Source: Desulfarculaceae bacterium (GTDB lineage Bacteria > Desulfobacterota > Desulfarculia > Desulfarculales > Desulfarculaceae). From it: DNA of 64,000 nucleotides. Shown here one piece after another: positions 45,614 through 55,101 of this stretch. The notes under the pieces were generated by a model. That model worked only from the letters and a program-made list of their open reading frames with translations. It made no database searches and was not told where the DNA came from. Each line of letters opens with the position of its first letter. The stretch's first letter is position 1. The position numbers were made by a program, and so were the translations under genes. The stretch is from the NCBI GenBank assembly GCA_020444545.1, contig JAHLKT010000004.1:62001-126000 (forward strand). The letters are read 5' to 3'.

Positions 45614-46834
45614 ATGGCGCACAGCGGCGAGGTGCGGGTGATTCCCAACAGCGGTCGAAACCTGGGCACGGGAGGTGGGGAGCAGTCCCCCCGGGTGCTG
45701 GCCCTCAGCGACCAATACCCCAACCTGCTCAGGCCGGGCTGGGCCGCCTTCAACCGCCAGCAGCTGGCCGCCCTGGCCGAGCTGTGCCCCCTGGCCCTGG
45801 TGGCTCCGGTGCCCTGGCCCTTGGTGGTTCGGGCGGGGCGGCTGTCCTTGCCCTCGCAAGACAAGCCCTTTACCGTGGATTGGCCGGTGTTCTGGTACCT
45901 TCCCCGCCTGCTGCGCCGCCGCCATGGCCGGGCCTTCCTGCGTTCCGCCTGGCCCTGCCTGCGCAAGCGGGCCCGCGATCTGGGGCCCAATGTATTCCTG
46001 GCCACCTGGCTCTTCCCGGCCGGATGGGCCGGCCTGGGGGCCGCCCGCCGCCTGGGGCTGCCCCTGGTCATCAAGCTGCACGGCAGCGACCTGATGCTGC
46101 TCAAAGAAGACCCCGCCCGCTTGCCCTATCTACGCGAGGCCCTGAGCGGAGCCAGCGAGGTGGTGGCGGTGAGCCCCGCTTTGGCCCAGGAGGCCAGCGC
46201 CCTGGGTGCCAAGCGGGTGAGCGTGGTGCCCAACGGACTGAATCGCGAGCTGTTCACCCCGGCCGACCAGCGCGCCGCCCGCGAGGAGCTGGGCCTGCCC
46301 AAGACCGACAAGCTGCTGGTCTACGTGGGGCGGTTGCATCCGATCAAGGGCCCGGACTTGGCGGTGCAAGCCCTGACCCGGCTGCCCCAGGTCCGCTTGG
46401 TCATGGTGGGCGGCGGTGCCGAGGAGCCGCGCTTGAGAGACCTGGCCGCCCAGCTAAAGGTGGCCCCCCAGATCATCTGGGCCGGGCCCCAGGAGCACCG
46501 CAAGGTGCCGCGCTATCTGGCCGCGGCCGACGCCCTGGTCTTGCCCAGCCGCTCCGAGGGCGACCCCAACGCGGTGCTGGAGGCCCTGGGCTGCGGCCGC
46601 CCGGTGGTGGCCGCCCGGGTGGGCGGGGTGCCCGAGGTGGTGGCCGAAGGCCGCACCGGGGCCATGTTCCCGCCGGGAGACCCCGGGGCCATGGCCGAGG
46701 CGGCAACCCGGGTGCTGGAGCGGGATTGGGATGCCGACACGCTGGCCCAGGCCGTGGCCGGGCGCTCCTGGCGCGACAGCGCGGCCCAACTCTATCAAGT
46801 ATTGGCCCGTGCCGCCGGGGAGGCCGCCGCATGA
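45614..46834 (+). CDS. Family 4 (GT-B) glycosyltransferase
   Basis: A 406-residue GT-B glycosyltransferase. The C-terminal domain has VYVGRLHPIKGPDLAVQAL, VMVGGGAEEP and LPSRSEGDPNAVLEALGCG, the E-x7-E type nucleotide-sugar motif of GT4. The N-terminal domain contains VIKLHGSDL. ATG 45614 is used; a TTG at 45602 is an alternative. It overlaps the next gene by 4 bases (ATGA), forming a three-gene glycosyltransferase operon. Confidence 0.92.
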   Translation: MAHSGEVRVIPNSGRNLGTGGGEQSPRVLALSDQYPNLLRPGWAAFNRQQLAALAELCPLALVAPVPWPLVVRAGRLSLPSQDKPFTVDWPVFWYLPRLLRRRHGRAFLRSAWPCLRKRARDLGPNVFLATWLFPAGWAGLGAARRLGLPLVIKLHGSDLMLLKEDPARLPYLREALSGASEVVAVSPALAQEASALGAKRVSVVPNGLNRELFTPADQRAAREELGLPKTDKLLVYVGRLHPIKGPDLAVQALTRLPQVRLVMVGGGAEEPRLRDLAAQLKVAPQIIWAGPQEHRKVPRYLAAADALVLPSRSEGDPNAVLEALGCGRPVVAARVGGVPEVVAEGRTGAMFPPGDPGAMAEAATRVLERDWDADTLAQAVAGRSWRDSAAQLYQVLARAAGEAAA

Positions 46835-48072
46835 AGCGGGCCGCCCTGGTCACCTATCTCTGGCCGCCCGCCTCCGGGGCCGGGGTGCACCGTCCCCTGA
46901 AGTTCGCCCGCTATCTGCGCGATTTCGGCTGGGACCCCCTGGTGCTCACCGCCCAGCGCCCCGCCGCCCTGGCCCACGACCCGGCCCTGGCCAACGAGCT
47001 GCCCCCGGATTTGGAGGTGGTGCGCCTGTTCAACCTGGAGGCCGGGGGAGGCGGCGGCAAGGCCTCGGCCGGGGACGCCTCCTCCTGGAAGCGCTGGCTG
47101 GCCGGGCTGGTCTTCCCGGACCGCCACGTGCTCTGGCTGGCCACCGGGCTGCCCAAGGCCCTGGCCGCCTGCCGACGGGCGCGGCCGGAGGTGGTGCTGG
47201 CCACGGCCCCGCCCTTTACCAGCCTGGTGCTGGGTTGGCTCCTGGCCCGCCGTTTGGGCCTGCCCTTGGTGCTGGACTTCCGCGACGTGTGGAGCGGCTT
47301 TTACAGCCGGGGCTTCGAACCAGGCCAGGCCAGCCCCCTGCGCCTGAATCTCATCCGCCGCCTGGAGGGCCGCCTGGTGCAGGGCGCCTCGGCGGTGATC
47401 ACGGCCAGCGCCTCCCACTCCCGCGAGCTGGCCCGCTTCTACGGCCAGCCGGAGAGCAAGTTCACCTGGCTGCCCAACGGCTATGACCCGGCTGATTTCC
47501 CCCCCGCGCCGGAGCCGCCGCGCGGGGACAAGTTCTCTCTGCTGTTCACCGGCACCCTGTTCGGCGTGACCAGCCTCAAGCACCTGTGGGCGGGCCTGGA
47601 GCTGCTGAGCCCCGAGGAACGGGCCAATTCCCGGGTGCAAGTGGTGGGCCGGGTGGCGGGTGGCGAAATCGCCGATCCCGGCCTGCAAGGCCTGGAGGTG
47701 GAGGTCAGCGGGCATCTGCCCCACGCCGAGGTGGTGCGCCTGCAACAGGAGGCCTCGGCCCTGCTGCTCACCCTGGAGGACTTGCCGGGCAGCGCGGGGG
47801 TGATCCCCAGCAAGCTCTACGAGTATCTGGCCGCGCGGCGGCCCATCCTGGCCCTCACCGCCCGGGGCGAGGCCAGCGCCATCGTGGAGGCCTGCCAGGC
47901 GGGCGCGGTGGTGCCTCCCGGCGACGCGGCGGCCGTGGCCCGGGTGCTGCGCGCCTGGCTGGACGAGCCGCCCGCCGCGCCTCCCGCGCCCCCGGCCATC
48001 TTCAGCCGGGTGGAGCAGACCCGCCGTTTGGCCCGCATCCTGGACCGTGCTTCCCAAGGAGGCGCGCCATGA
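46831..48072 (+). CDS. GT-B glycosyltransferase
   Basis: A 413-residue protein with an N-terminal motif WPPASGAGVHRPLKFARYL, typical of GT4-like proteins beginning with YPP-x-GG or PP-x-S, then LDFRDVWSG and the C-terminal LLFTGTLFG and SKLYEYLAARRPILAL (KxxEYLA motif). The second half of the usual E-x7-E is replaced by KLYEYLA. It overlaps both neighbours by 4 bases. Confidence 0.9.
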   Translation: MKRAALVTYLWPPASGAGVHRPLKFARYLRDFGWDPLVLTAQRPAALAHDPALANELPPDLEVVRLFNLEAGGGGGKASAGDASSWKRWLAGLVFPDRHVLWLATGLPKALAACRRARPEVVLATAPPFTSLVLGWLLARRLGLPLVLDFRDVWSGFYSRGFEPGQASPLRLNLIRRLEGRLVQGASAVITASASHSRELARFYGQPESKFTWLPNGYDPADFPPAPEPPRGDKFSLLFTGTLFGVTSLKHLWAGLELLSPEERANSRVQVVGRVAGGEIADPGLQGLEVEVSGHLPHAEVVRLQQEASALLLTLEDLPGSAGVIPSKLYEYLAARRPILALTARGEASAIVEACQAGAVVPPGDAAAVARVLRAWLDEPPAAPPAPPAIFSRVEQTRRLARILDRASQGGAP

Positions 48073-49343
48073 GCCTGCCTGGCCTGCCCCTTGATCAAGG
48101 CCCCCTGGTGCTGGCGGTGTCCTTCCACTACCCGCCCGCGCCCGAGCCCCGCGCGGTGCAGGTGCACCGCCTCTTGGCCGCGGCCCGGCTGCCGGTGATG
48201 CTCCTGCGCGGCCATGACGTTATCACCGATCCCGACGCCAGCGTGGCCGTGGGACGCGGTTTCACTCCCCTGGCCGAGGTCTTGCTACGCTACGACCGGG
48301 GCCGTGGCCTGCTGCGCCGCCAGAACCGCTGGCTGCGCCGGGGCCTGCCGGTGTGGGGCCGCACGCCCGACGCTTGGCGCTCCTGGGCCCGCCCGGCCAC
48401 TCAGGCCGCCCTGCGTCACCTGCGCCTCAGCGGCATACAGCCCGAGGTGGTGGTGAGCTTCGCCTTCCCCTGGAGCGACCATCTGGTGGGCCAGGCCCTG
48501 GCCCGCGAGCTTAACCTGCCCTGGGTGGCCCATTTCAGCGACCTGTGGAGCGACTGGCCCTTCCGGGGCGACGACCGCTGGAGCGCCCAGTATAACCGCC
48601 GCCTGGAGGAGCGCATCGTCGCGGGCGCGGACCTGTGCCTGTTCCCCACGGGCGGCATGGCCGAGGTGTTCATGCGCAAGTACCCGGAGGCCTGGCGGGG
48701 CAAGGCGCGGGTGCTGCCCCATCTTTACGATCCCGAGGCCTTCGGCCCGGGCGAGTTTGCGCCCGGCGGGGAGCGGATCATCCGCTATCTGGGCAGCCTC
48801 TACGGCTCGCGCTCGCCCAAGCCTCTGTTCCAGGCTTTGGGCCTGCTCCTGCGCGAAAGCCCCACTCTGCTGGAGGGGGTGCGCCTGGAGATTGTAGGCG
48901 AGCCGCCTCTGAACCTGGAGGCGGACCAGGACCTGGCCGCCCTGCCCCCGGGCCTGGTGGAGTTCACGGGCCGCGTTTCCTACCAGCGCAGCCTGGAGTT
49001 GATGCAGAGCGCCGAGGCCCTGATGCTCCTGGAGTTCCCGGCCGAGGAGAGCGTGTGGCTGCCTTCCAAGCTGGTGGACTACCTGGGAGCGGGCCGTCCC
49101 ATTCTGGGCATCGCCCCGCCCGGCGAGGCAGCGGATTTCATCCTGCGGGCCGGAGGCGCGGTGGCTCCGCCCGGCGACCCCGTGGCCGTGGCGGTCATGC
49201 TCACCGACTATCTGCAAAGGCCGCCCGCGCCCACGCCCTGGGGTGATGCGGCCATGCGGCAAGAATACGAAGCCACCCGGGTGGCTGGTTTGTTCAAGGA
49301 TTATCTGAGAGAAGTTTTGAATAAAAAGAAAAGCGGCCTGTAG
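48069..49343 (+). CDS. GT-B glycosyltransferase-like protein
   Basis: A 424-residue protein related to the preceding gene product: VSFHYPPAPEPRAVQVHRLL at the N-terminus, FSDLWSDWPF, YLGSLYGSRSPKPLF and SKLVDYLGAGRPILGI. A strong AAGGAGG lies 7 bases before the ATG. Possibly arisen by duplication from its neighbour. Last gene of the glycosyltransferase operon. Confidence 0.88.
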   Translation: MSLPGLPLDQGPLVLAVSFHYPPAPEPRAVQVHRLLAAARLPVMLLRGHDVITDPDASVAVGRGFTPLAEVLLRYDRGRGLLRRQNRWLRRGLPVWGRTPDAWRSWARPATQAALRHLRLSGIQPEVVVSFAFPWSDHLVGQALARELNLPWVAHFSDLWSDWPFRGDDRWSAQYNRRLEERIVAGADLCLFPTGGMAEVFMRKYPEAWRGKARVLPHLYDPEAFGPGEFAPGGERIIRYLGSLYGSRSPKPLFQALGLLLRESPTLLEGVRLEIVGEPPLNLEADQDLAALPPGLVEFTGRVSYQRSLELMQSAEALMLLEFPAEESVWLPSKLVDYLGAGRPILGIAPPGEAADFILRAGGAVAPPGDPVAVAVMLTDYLQRPPAPTPWGDAAMRQEYEATRVAGLFKDYLREVLNKKKSGL

Positions 49344-49435
49344 GCAGGCTCGCCCTTAATTTCCCATCTTTCTTTCCGCCGCACAGCTATCCCCGGCACA
49401 GCCAGGCGGCGGCAGGCAAGGCGTCCGGCAAGCGA

Positions 49436-49470
49436 CAGCCGGAGCTGTAGCGCGGCCTACAGCGAGGCTG
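49436..49470. repeat. Structured intergenic hairpin, possible dispersed repeat
   Basis: GCTGTAG-CGCGGC-CTACAGC is a perfect 7-bp stem, continued beyond a small internal loop (GGA/GA) by CAGCC and GGCTG. Flanks repeat CCGGCAA-like words (49424-49432 and about 49479-49486). It fills the 177-base gap between two converging genes and has no U-run. The layout resembles REP-like mobile hairpins; copy number elsewhere is unknown. Confidence 0.5.
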
Positions 49471-49520
49471 GAGCGCCGCCGGCAACGCAGCATCCCGCTG
49501 TCTGGCGAAGCCGGCCGGCG

Positions 49521-51953
49521 CTAATCCAAGGCGTCTTCCGCCTCATGCGCCAGATCCAGCAACTCTTCCAAGCGCTCATTGTCCGGCCAGCGCTCCACCG
49601 CGTCCTCCAACAGCTCCGAGGCCTCCTGGGCCTGGCCCAGGGCCAGCATGGCCCGGGCCACCACCCCCACGTGGCGGGGCTCGTCCGGCTCCTGCTGCTG
49701 GGCCCGCTTGGCCAGGGACAGGGCGATCTCGCTGTTGGCCCCCCGGTCCAAATAGAGCACGGCCAGCCCGCCCAGGGCGGCGATGTCGCGGGGATTGTGC
49801 TTCACCGCCTCCTTGAAGGCGGCCTCAGCCGGTCCGGTCTCCCCGGCGGCGGCCAGCATCTGGCCAAGGCGGCAGTGCACCGCCGGGCGGCACTCGGGCC
49901 GGGCCGCGGCGCGGCGGAAGTAGTCCAGGGCCTCGTTGGTGTGGCCCTGCTTCTGGGCCAGGGCCCCCAGCTGGAACAAGGTGTCCGCGTGCTGGGGCTC
50001 CAACTCCAGGCTGCGGGCCAGGCAAGGCCCGGCCTCCTCCACCCGCTCCAGGTTCAATAGGGCCAGGCCCAGGTTGTAGTGGGCCATGAAGTCCTGGGCC
50101 GAAACCTCCACCGCGCGGCCGAAGTACTCCGCCGCCCGCTCCATGTTGCCCAAACGGCCGTGGCACACCCCCAGGCTGTTAATCACATTGGGCTCGTCGG
50201 CCTGGAGCAATAGCGCCTTCTCGTACTCGGCCACCGCCTCGCTCAGGCGGCCCGCGTTGTACAGGGTGTCGCCGGAGACGTTGAGGCTCACCGCGTCGCA
50301 GGCCACCGCCGAGTAAGGCTCCAGATAGCCTGCATGCACCAGGGCCTTGGCCGCGTGGTCCATGGCCTCGCCCTTGGCGAATCCCTCGCGGGGATGGGCC
50401 GCTACCCCGGCCCGCACCGGCCGCCCGCCCGAGCTGCGCATGGCCTCCAAGGCCTCGCCGGCGGCAGCCAGGGCCGCCTCCGCGTCCAGGCCCGGAGCCA
50501 GCACGGCCAGGGCCTCGGGGGAGTAGCGCCCCACCACGGCCTCGGGCCCGAAGCTCTGGCGCGCCGCCGAGGTTAGGGCGGCCATGAGCGTTTCCGCCCC
50601 TACCCGGCCCACCACCTCGGCCATGCCCTCCAGGCCCTCCACGCCCAACACGGCCACGGCCAAGGGTTCCTCGCCCGTGCACAGGGCCGAGTAGGCGGCC
50701 ATGAGAGAGCGCCGCTCCAAGGCCCCGCTGGCCTGCTCCAGGGTTACGGCCACCTCGCCGCCCCCCAGGGCCAGGGTCTGGCGGCGGCCCGGCTCCTCGG
50801 AGGGCGCCTCCTGGGGAGCCAGGCGGTGCAAAACGTCGCCTGGCCGGAGCAGGCTGGCCGGGGAGTTCAGCTCCACCACCTCGGCCAAGGATTCTTCGGA
50901 GCCCAGCTTGCTCACCGCCACCGAGGCCTTGGCCTGCTCCGGGCCCTTGTCCGGGTCGCTCACCGCGAAGCGCTCGCCCTCGGTGAGGCCGTGGGCCCGG
51001 CCCAGGTTGATCAGCACCCGGTCCAGGGGCATCACCTCCTGCACCCGTCCGGCCCGCGCCGCGATCTGGTAGAAAAAGAGCAATTCCTCCAGCCCGGCCC
51101 GCTCCGCCGCCTGGCGGGCGCGCTGCACCCGCAGCTTTAAAAGCGCCCCGGTCTCCACCGCCGGGCGGTTGCCCCGGTGCTCCAGACGCGCCGCGCCCAT
51201 GGCCAGGCTCACCGGCCACACCGGCCCGCCGTTGCCCTCGGGGCTAAGCTGGGCCGCGCGCCCGGCGATGCTCTCGGCCGCTTCCTGGGCGCGTTCCTCG
51301 CCGCCGGGCAGGAGCACGTAGAACACCTCGCCCACCCGGGCGCGCAGGGCCGCCCCGGGCGCCGCCTCCTTGGCCAGGGCGGCCAGGCCCCGGAGCACCT
51401 GCTCGCTGAAGCGGCGGCCGTGGCGCTCCTGCCAGGAGGCCAGGCCCCGGGGCGAAAAGGCCAACAGGGTCAGCCCCCCGCCCTCGTCGTCATCCAGGGT
51501 CAGGCGGCCTTGGGCGGACGCGGCGGGCAGGCGGGCCACCTCGGTGCTGAGCGCCGCGTCCAGGGCGGCCTCGTTGCCCAGGCCGGTGAGCCCGTCGGTC
51601 TCGGCGGCCAGGCGGTAGCGCACCAGGGACAAAGCGGTGTCCACCAGCGAGGCCAGGAAGGGATGCACCTGGCTGGGCAGCTGCTCCAGGCTCACCCCGT
51701 TGACGGCCAACAGGCCCAGGGGGCGGCTGCCGTCCAGCAAGGGGATGAGCAAACGGCGGTTGCCGCTGTCGAATACGGCGCGGCCTTTGCCCAGGGCCTC
51801 GCTGAGCACCTGGTGATTGGGGTCTTGGGGGCCGGGCGGAGGCAAAAGGTCGATGCGCGCGCTGCCCAGGGCCTTGCGGAAGGGGGGCTTGAGAATCTCC
51901 TCGCAACGGGAAAGGTCGCCGAAGCTCAGCTCGGCGGATGGCGCTGGGGGCAA
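49521..51953 (-). CDS. Protein with two degenerate GGDEF-like domains and TPRs
   Basis: An 810-residue soluble protein. Residues 1-115 look GAF-like. A GGDEF-type domain starts with ETDGLTGLGNEAAL, but its active site reads VGEVF. After a linker, a second one reads GRYSPEALAVLAPG where GGDEF is expected, then RAGVAAHPREGFAKGEAMDH as in the family. Both lack the catalytic residues, so c-di-GMP synthesis is unlikely. About seven TPRs fill residues 565-790. It lies 12 bases after selA. The role is probably regulatory or scaffolding. Confidence 0.78.
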   Translation of the reverse strand: MPPAPSAELSFGDLSRCEEILKPPFRKALGSARIDLLPPPGPQDPNHQVLSEALGKGRAVFDSGNRRLLIPLLDGSRPLGLLAVNGVSLEQLPSQVHPFLASLVDTALSLVRYRLAAETDGLTGLGNEAALDAALSTEVARLPAASAQGRLTLDDDEGGGLTLLAFSPRGLASWQERHGRRFSEQVLRGLAALAKEAAPGAALRARVGEVFYVLLPGGEERAQEAAESIAGRAAQLSPEGNGGPVWPVSLAMGAARLEHRGNRPAVETGALLKLRVQRARQAAERAGLEELLFFYQIAARAGRVQEVMPLDRVLINLGRAHGLTEGERFAVSDPDKGPEQAKASVAVSKLGSEESLAEVVELNSPASLLRPGDVLHRLAPQEAPSEEPGRRQTLALGGGEVAVTLEQASGALERRSLMAAYSALCTGEEPLAVAVLGVEGLEGMAEVVGRVGAETLMAALTSAARQSFGPEAVVGRYSPEALAVLAPGLDAEAALAAAGEALEAMRSSGGRPVRAGVAAHPREGFAKGEAMDHAAKALVHAGYLEPYSAVACDAVSLNVSGDTLYNAGRLSEAVAEYEKALLLQADEPNVINSLGVCHGRLGNMERAAEYFGRAVEVSAQDFMAHYNLGLALLNLERVEEAGPCLARSLELEPQHADTLFQLGALAQKQGHTNEALDYFRRAAARPECRPAVHCRLGQMLAAAGETGPAEAAFKEAVKHNPRDIAALGGLAVLYLDRGANSEIALSLAKRAQQQEPDEPRHVGVVARAMLALGQAQEASELLEDAVERWPDNERLEELLDLAHEAEDALD

Positions 51954-51964
51954 GGGCTTCCTCC

Positions 51965-53365
51965 TCAGGCGGCCAGGGCGGCCAGGGCGCGGGCAATGGC
52001 CGCGGCGTCGCCGTCCTGAAGGGTGCGGGGATCGATGAGCAGGTGTCCGTCTTCCAGGCGGCAGATTATGGGCGGGTCGCCCCCGCGCAGGGCCTGTTCC
52101 AGGCGAGTGGGGCTCATGCCCTCCACCTCCACCTGCACCAGACGGGTGCGCGGCGCGGACAGGGGCATGGCGCCTCCGCCCACCCGGCTCACCCCCTCGC
52201 GGGTGCTCACCTTGAGCCGCTCCAGGCCCAGGCCCTTGAGCCGCCGGGCCAGGCGCGCGGCCCGGCCCGAGAGGCGCTCATAGGGCGCGGTGATCATGGC
52301 CAGGGTGGGTATCTCGGCCAGGGCCTTCTCGGGCTCGCGGTAGAGCTCCAGGGTGGCCTCCAGGGCGGCCAGGGTCAGCTTGTCCACCCGGAGGGCGCGG
52401 TTGGTGGGGTTCTTGCGGCAGCGCTCCACGTACTCGGCCTTGCCCAGGATCACCCCGGCCTGGGGACCGCCCAGGAGCTTGTCGCCGCTGAAGGTGACCA
52501 GGTCCACGCCCTCGGCCAGGGCCTGCTGCACCGTGGGCTCCTTGGGCAACCCATAGGGCGAGAAGTCAACCAGGCTGCCCGATCCCAGGTCCTCCATCAC
52601 CGGCAAATGGTAGCGGTCTCCCAGGGCCTTGAGCTCGCTCAGGGAAACTTCCTTGTGAAAACCCACCACCGCGAAGTTGGAGGTGTGCACCTTGAGCAGC
52701 AGCGCGGTGTTGGAGGTGATGGCGTTCTCGTAGTCGTGCAGATGGGTCTTGTTGGTGGCCCCGACCTCGCGCAGGATGGCCCCGGAGCGGGCCATCACGT
52801 CCGGGATGCGGAAGGAGCCGCCGATCTCCACCAGTTGGCCCCGGCTCACCACCACCTCGCGCCCCGCGGCCAGGGTTTGCAGGCTGAGCAGCACCGCGGC
52901 CGCGTTGTTGTTCACCACCAGAGAGGCCTCGGCTCCGGTGAGCTCGCAGAGCAGCCGGTCCACATGTACGTAGCGGCTGCCCCGGGCGCCCTGGGCCAGG
53001 TCGTACTCCAGGTTGCTGTAGCCCTGGTTCAGCTCCAGGAGGCGCTCCAAGGCCCGCTTGGTCAGCAAGGAGCGCCCCAGGTTGGTGTGCACCACCACCC
53101 CAGTGGCATTGACCACCCCCCGCAGGCTGGGCGCGGCCAGGCACAGGGCCAGCTCGGCCGCAGCCGAGGCCGTGGCCTCCAGCTCCAGCTCGGCCGGAGT
53201 CACCTCTTCATCGGCCAGCAGGCGGCCCCGCAGGCCGTCCAGATATTGGCGCACCGCCGAAAGCACCACCGGGCGGGGCACCTGGCCCTCCAGGGATGCA
53301 ATGCGGGGGTGGACCAAGAGGGTGTCCACCTTAGGCAGACGCGCCAACTGCTGCTGATCCGGCAT
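51965..53365 (-). CDS. selA: L-seryl-tRNA(Sec) selenium transferase
   Basis: A 466-residue PLP enzyme converting seryl-tRNA(Sec) to selenocysteinyl-tRNA(Sec). Signatures are NATGVVVHTNLGRS, NNNAAAVLL and the PLP lysine in TFSGDKLLGGPQAG (Lys296, position as in E. coli SelA). LEDGHLLIDPRTL ends the protein. selB, selD and tRNA(Sec) are not in this window. The presence of selA implies that the genome encodes selenoproteins. Upstream lie NUDIX and YggT genes on the same strand. Confidence 0.96.
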   Translation of the reverse strand: MPDQQQLARLPKVDTLLVHPRIASLEGQVPRPVVLSAVRQYLDGLRGRLLADEEVTPAELELEATASAAAELALCLAAPSLRGVVNATGVVVHTNLGRSLLTKRALERLLELNQGYSNLEYDLAQGARGSRYVHVDRLLCELTGAEASLVVNNNAAAVLLSLQTLAAGREVVVSRGQLVEIGGSFRIPDVMARSGAILREVGATNKTHLHDYENAITSNTALLLKVHTSNFAVVGFHKEVSLSELKALGDRYHLPVMEDLGSGSLVDFSPYGLPKEPTVQQALAEGVDLVTFSGDKLLGGPQAGVILGKAEYVERCRKNPTNRALRVDKLTLAALEATLELYREPEKALAEIPTLAMITAPYERLSGRAARLARRLKGLGLERLKVSTREGVSRVGGGAMPLSAPRTRLVQVEVEGMSPTRLEQALRGGDPPIICRLEDGHLLIDPRTLQDGDAAAIARALAALAA

Positions 53366-53398
53366 GGGGCCTCCTAGCCTCCTAAGGGTGCCTTACTA

Positions 53399-53959
53399 CT
53401 ACAACAAAGGCTTGTTTTGAGCAAGAACTTGTCCCTGGCGAAGCCAATAAAAGCTCAGCGCGGCGATGACGATGCAGTGGTCTATCTCGCCCGAGGCCAC
53501 CATGTCCGGCAAGCGGCCGGACTCCACCTGGAACACCTCGATGCTCTCGCCGGGGTCCAGGTCCGGCTCGCCGGCCAGCTGGGCGTTCAGGCCCAAATAG
53601 GTGTGGCAGGCATTGTCGAAAAGGGCCGGGTTAGGGTTCACCTTGCCCAGGAACTCGAGGTTTTCGACCACATAGCCGGTTTCCTCGCGCAGCTCGCGGA
53701 CCGCGGCCTGGGCCGGGTCTTCGCCCGGGTCCACCAGGCCGCCGGGTATCTCCACAGCCCAGTCCTCGCTGCCGTGGCGCCACTGCTTGATGAGCACCAC
53801 GTTGCCTTCCGGGGTGAGGGCCACGATGTTGACCCAATCGCTGGAGTGCAAGGTCACGAAGTCAGCCGTATGGCTGCCCAAACGGCGGCGGCTGCGGGTG
53901 ACGCTTAGCACCGGATGATCTAGAATCTTGTCGGAATCGAGGATTTCCCATCCTGACAT
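53399..53959 (-). CDS. NUDIX hydrolase, ADP-ribose pyrophosphatase-like
   Basis: A 186-residue hydrolase. The NUDIX box (G-x5-E-x7-REL-REETG) is complete in residues about 94-117, starting EIPGGLVDPGED. VLIKQWRHGSEDWAVE upstream is like that of ADP-ribose/ADP-sugar pyrophosphatases. Substrate not determined. Confidence 0.9.
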   Translation of the reverse strand: MSGWEILDSDKILDHPVLSVTRSRRRLGSHTADFVTLHSSDWVNIVALTPEGNVVLIKQWRHGSEDWAVEIPGGLVDPGEDPAQAAVRELREETGYVVENLEFLGKVNPNPALFDNACHTYLGLNAQLAGEPDLDPGESIEVFQVESGRLPDMVASGEIDHCIVIAALSFYWLRQGQVLAQNKPLL

Positions 53960-54007
53960 GAACAGGGCTGCCTTTCGGGGGCGATGCGGGGGTGGCGTGG
54001 GCCGTCC

Positions 54008-54307
54008 CTACTGCATGGTCATGGCGTTGCCGATGATCACGCTCATCAGGCCGGAGATGACCACGTTTTGGATGAAGATGATGGCCAGGATCAGGACGAC
54101 CGGGGCCACGTCGAAGCCGCCGAAGCTGGTGGGAATCCAGCGCCGGATGCGCCAGAGCACCGGCTCGGTGACCGCGAACAAAAAGCGCACGATGGGGTTG
54201 TTGGGGTCCGGGCGCACCCAGGTTATCACCGCGGCCGCGATGATGATCCACATGTAGGCTCCCAACAGCCAGCTGATGAATTGCAGGATTTTGACCATAA
54301 AAACCAT
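54008..54307 (-). CDS. YggT-family membrane protein
   Basis: A 99-residue protein with two hydrophobic segments and the central motif AVITWVRPDPNNPIVRFLFA followed by TEPVLWRIRRWIP, the YggT-family signature. Such proteins occur near division genes in many bacteria and their role is unclear. GGGGAC precedes the ATG. It is the first of a minus-strand group with NUDIX and selA. Confidence 0.9.
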   Translation of the reverse strand: MVFMVKILQFISWLLGAYMWIIIAAAVITWVRPDPNNPIVRFLFAVTEPVLWRIRRWIPTSFGGFDVAPVVLILAIIFIQNVVISGLMSVIIGNAMTMQ

Positions 54308-54447
54308 GGCGATGTCCCCAAAGTTGTTGTCAGGGCCGCAGAGGCCGTATCATAACGGTGATCCTGGCCCACGGCCGGGAACTGAGCGGGCGGACTATGC
54401 TCTGATAGATACTAGGGATAGTTGCATATTTCAACGACTCCGCCCTA

Positions 54448-54476
54448 TTGAGTTTGTAAATCTAACTTGTTATACT
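54448..54476 (+). promoter_or_regulatory. Sigma70-type promoter for the small TPR-protein gene
   Basis: TTGAGT (54448-54453), a 17-base spacer and TATACT (54471-54476, 5 of 6), in an A/T-rich patch that stands out from the surrounding GC-rich sequence. Confidence 0.75.
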
Positions 54477-54564
54477 GTTTTCCATTAAACCGAGCAACAC
54501 ATTCCCGCCCCGCCACCCGCCTGTGGAGAGGGGTTTGTGCGCGGCGGGAGGGAGTAATCAACCC

Positions 54565-54987
54565 ATGAAATACAAGAGACTGGCCCTGGTGCTTGGATTG
54601 GTTGCCGCCCTGGCTCTGGGGCTTGCCCTGGCCGTACCCGCCGAGATGACCAAACCCGCCGACTGTCAGAACCCGACTCTTTGCGCCGAAAAGATGCGCT
54701 TCGGGGAGCAGGCTTTTGCCCGCGGCGACTACGCCTCTGCTAAAACATACTTCAAGCAGGCGGTCCAGGCGGACCCCAAATCGGCTCGAGCCTGGGCCTT
54801 CTACGATCTTTCCATCATGTACGACGTGGCCCTGCAAGTGCAGAAGGCCGGCCAGGTGAAGGTCTCCGGCGCTCCGGTGCCCGGCACCGCTCCGGCCGCT
54901 TCCGGGGCTCCCGCGGCCGCCGCGCCCCCGGCCCCCAAGCCCTCATCTCCCCAGCCGGTGCTGCAGATTCAGGACGAGGGATGTTAG
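54565..54987 (+). CDS. Exported small TPR-like protein
   Basis: A 140-residue protein with a signal peptide (RLALVLGLVAALALGLALAV), one tetratricopeptide-like unit (FGEQAFARGDYASAKTYFKQ), and an Ala/Pro-rich tail ending in a cysteine. GGAGGGAG precedes the ATG at 54565; the longer frame upstream is not used. The role is unknown. It precedes the rhodanese gene, with which it may share transcription. Confidence 0.7.
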   Translation: MKYKRLALVLGLVAALALGLALAVPAEMTKPADCQNPTLCAEKMRFGEQAFARGDYASAKTYFKQAVQADPKSARAWAFYDLSIMYDVALQVQKAGQVKVSGAPVPGTAPAASGAPAAAAPPAPKPSSPQPVLQIQDEGC

Positions 54988-55101
54988 CCTCTGTCCCAAG
55001 CTGATAACCGTCGAGTAATAGTGACGGCCCGGGCCGTTCCCCGGGCCGCCGTCATGCCCAACTAACTTAACCCACTAGATATCCAGACGGAGGTAGGCGA
55101 A

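Noticed and set aside
55023-55053. GC-rich hairpin between the small TPR gene and the rhodanese gene
   Set aside because: GACGG and CCCGGG arms pair with a bulge, but no U-run follows, so it is not called a terminator; it may just shape the transcript.
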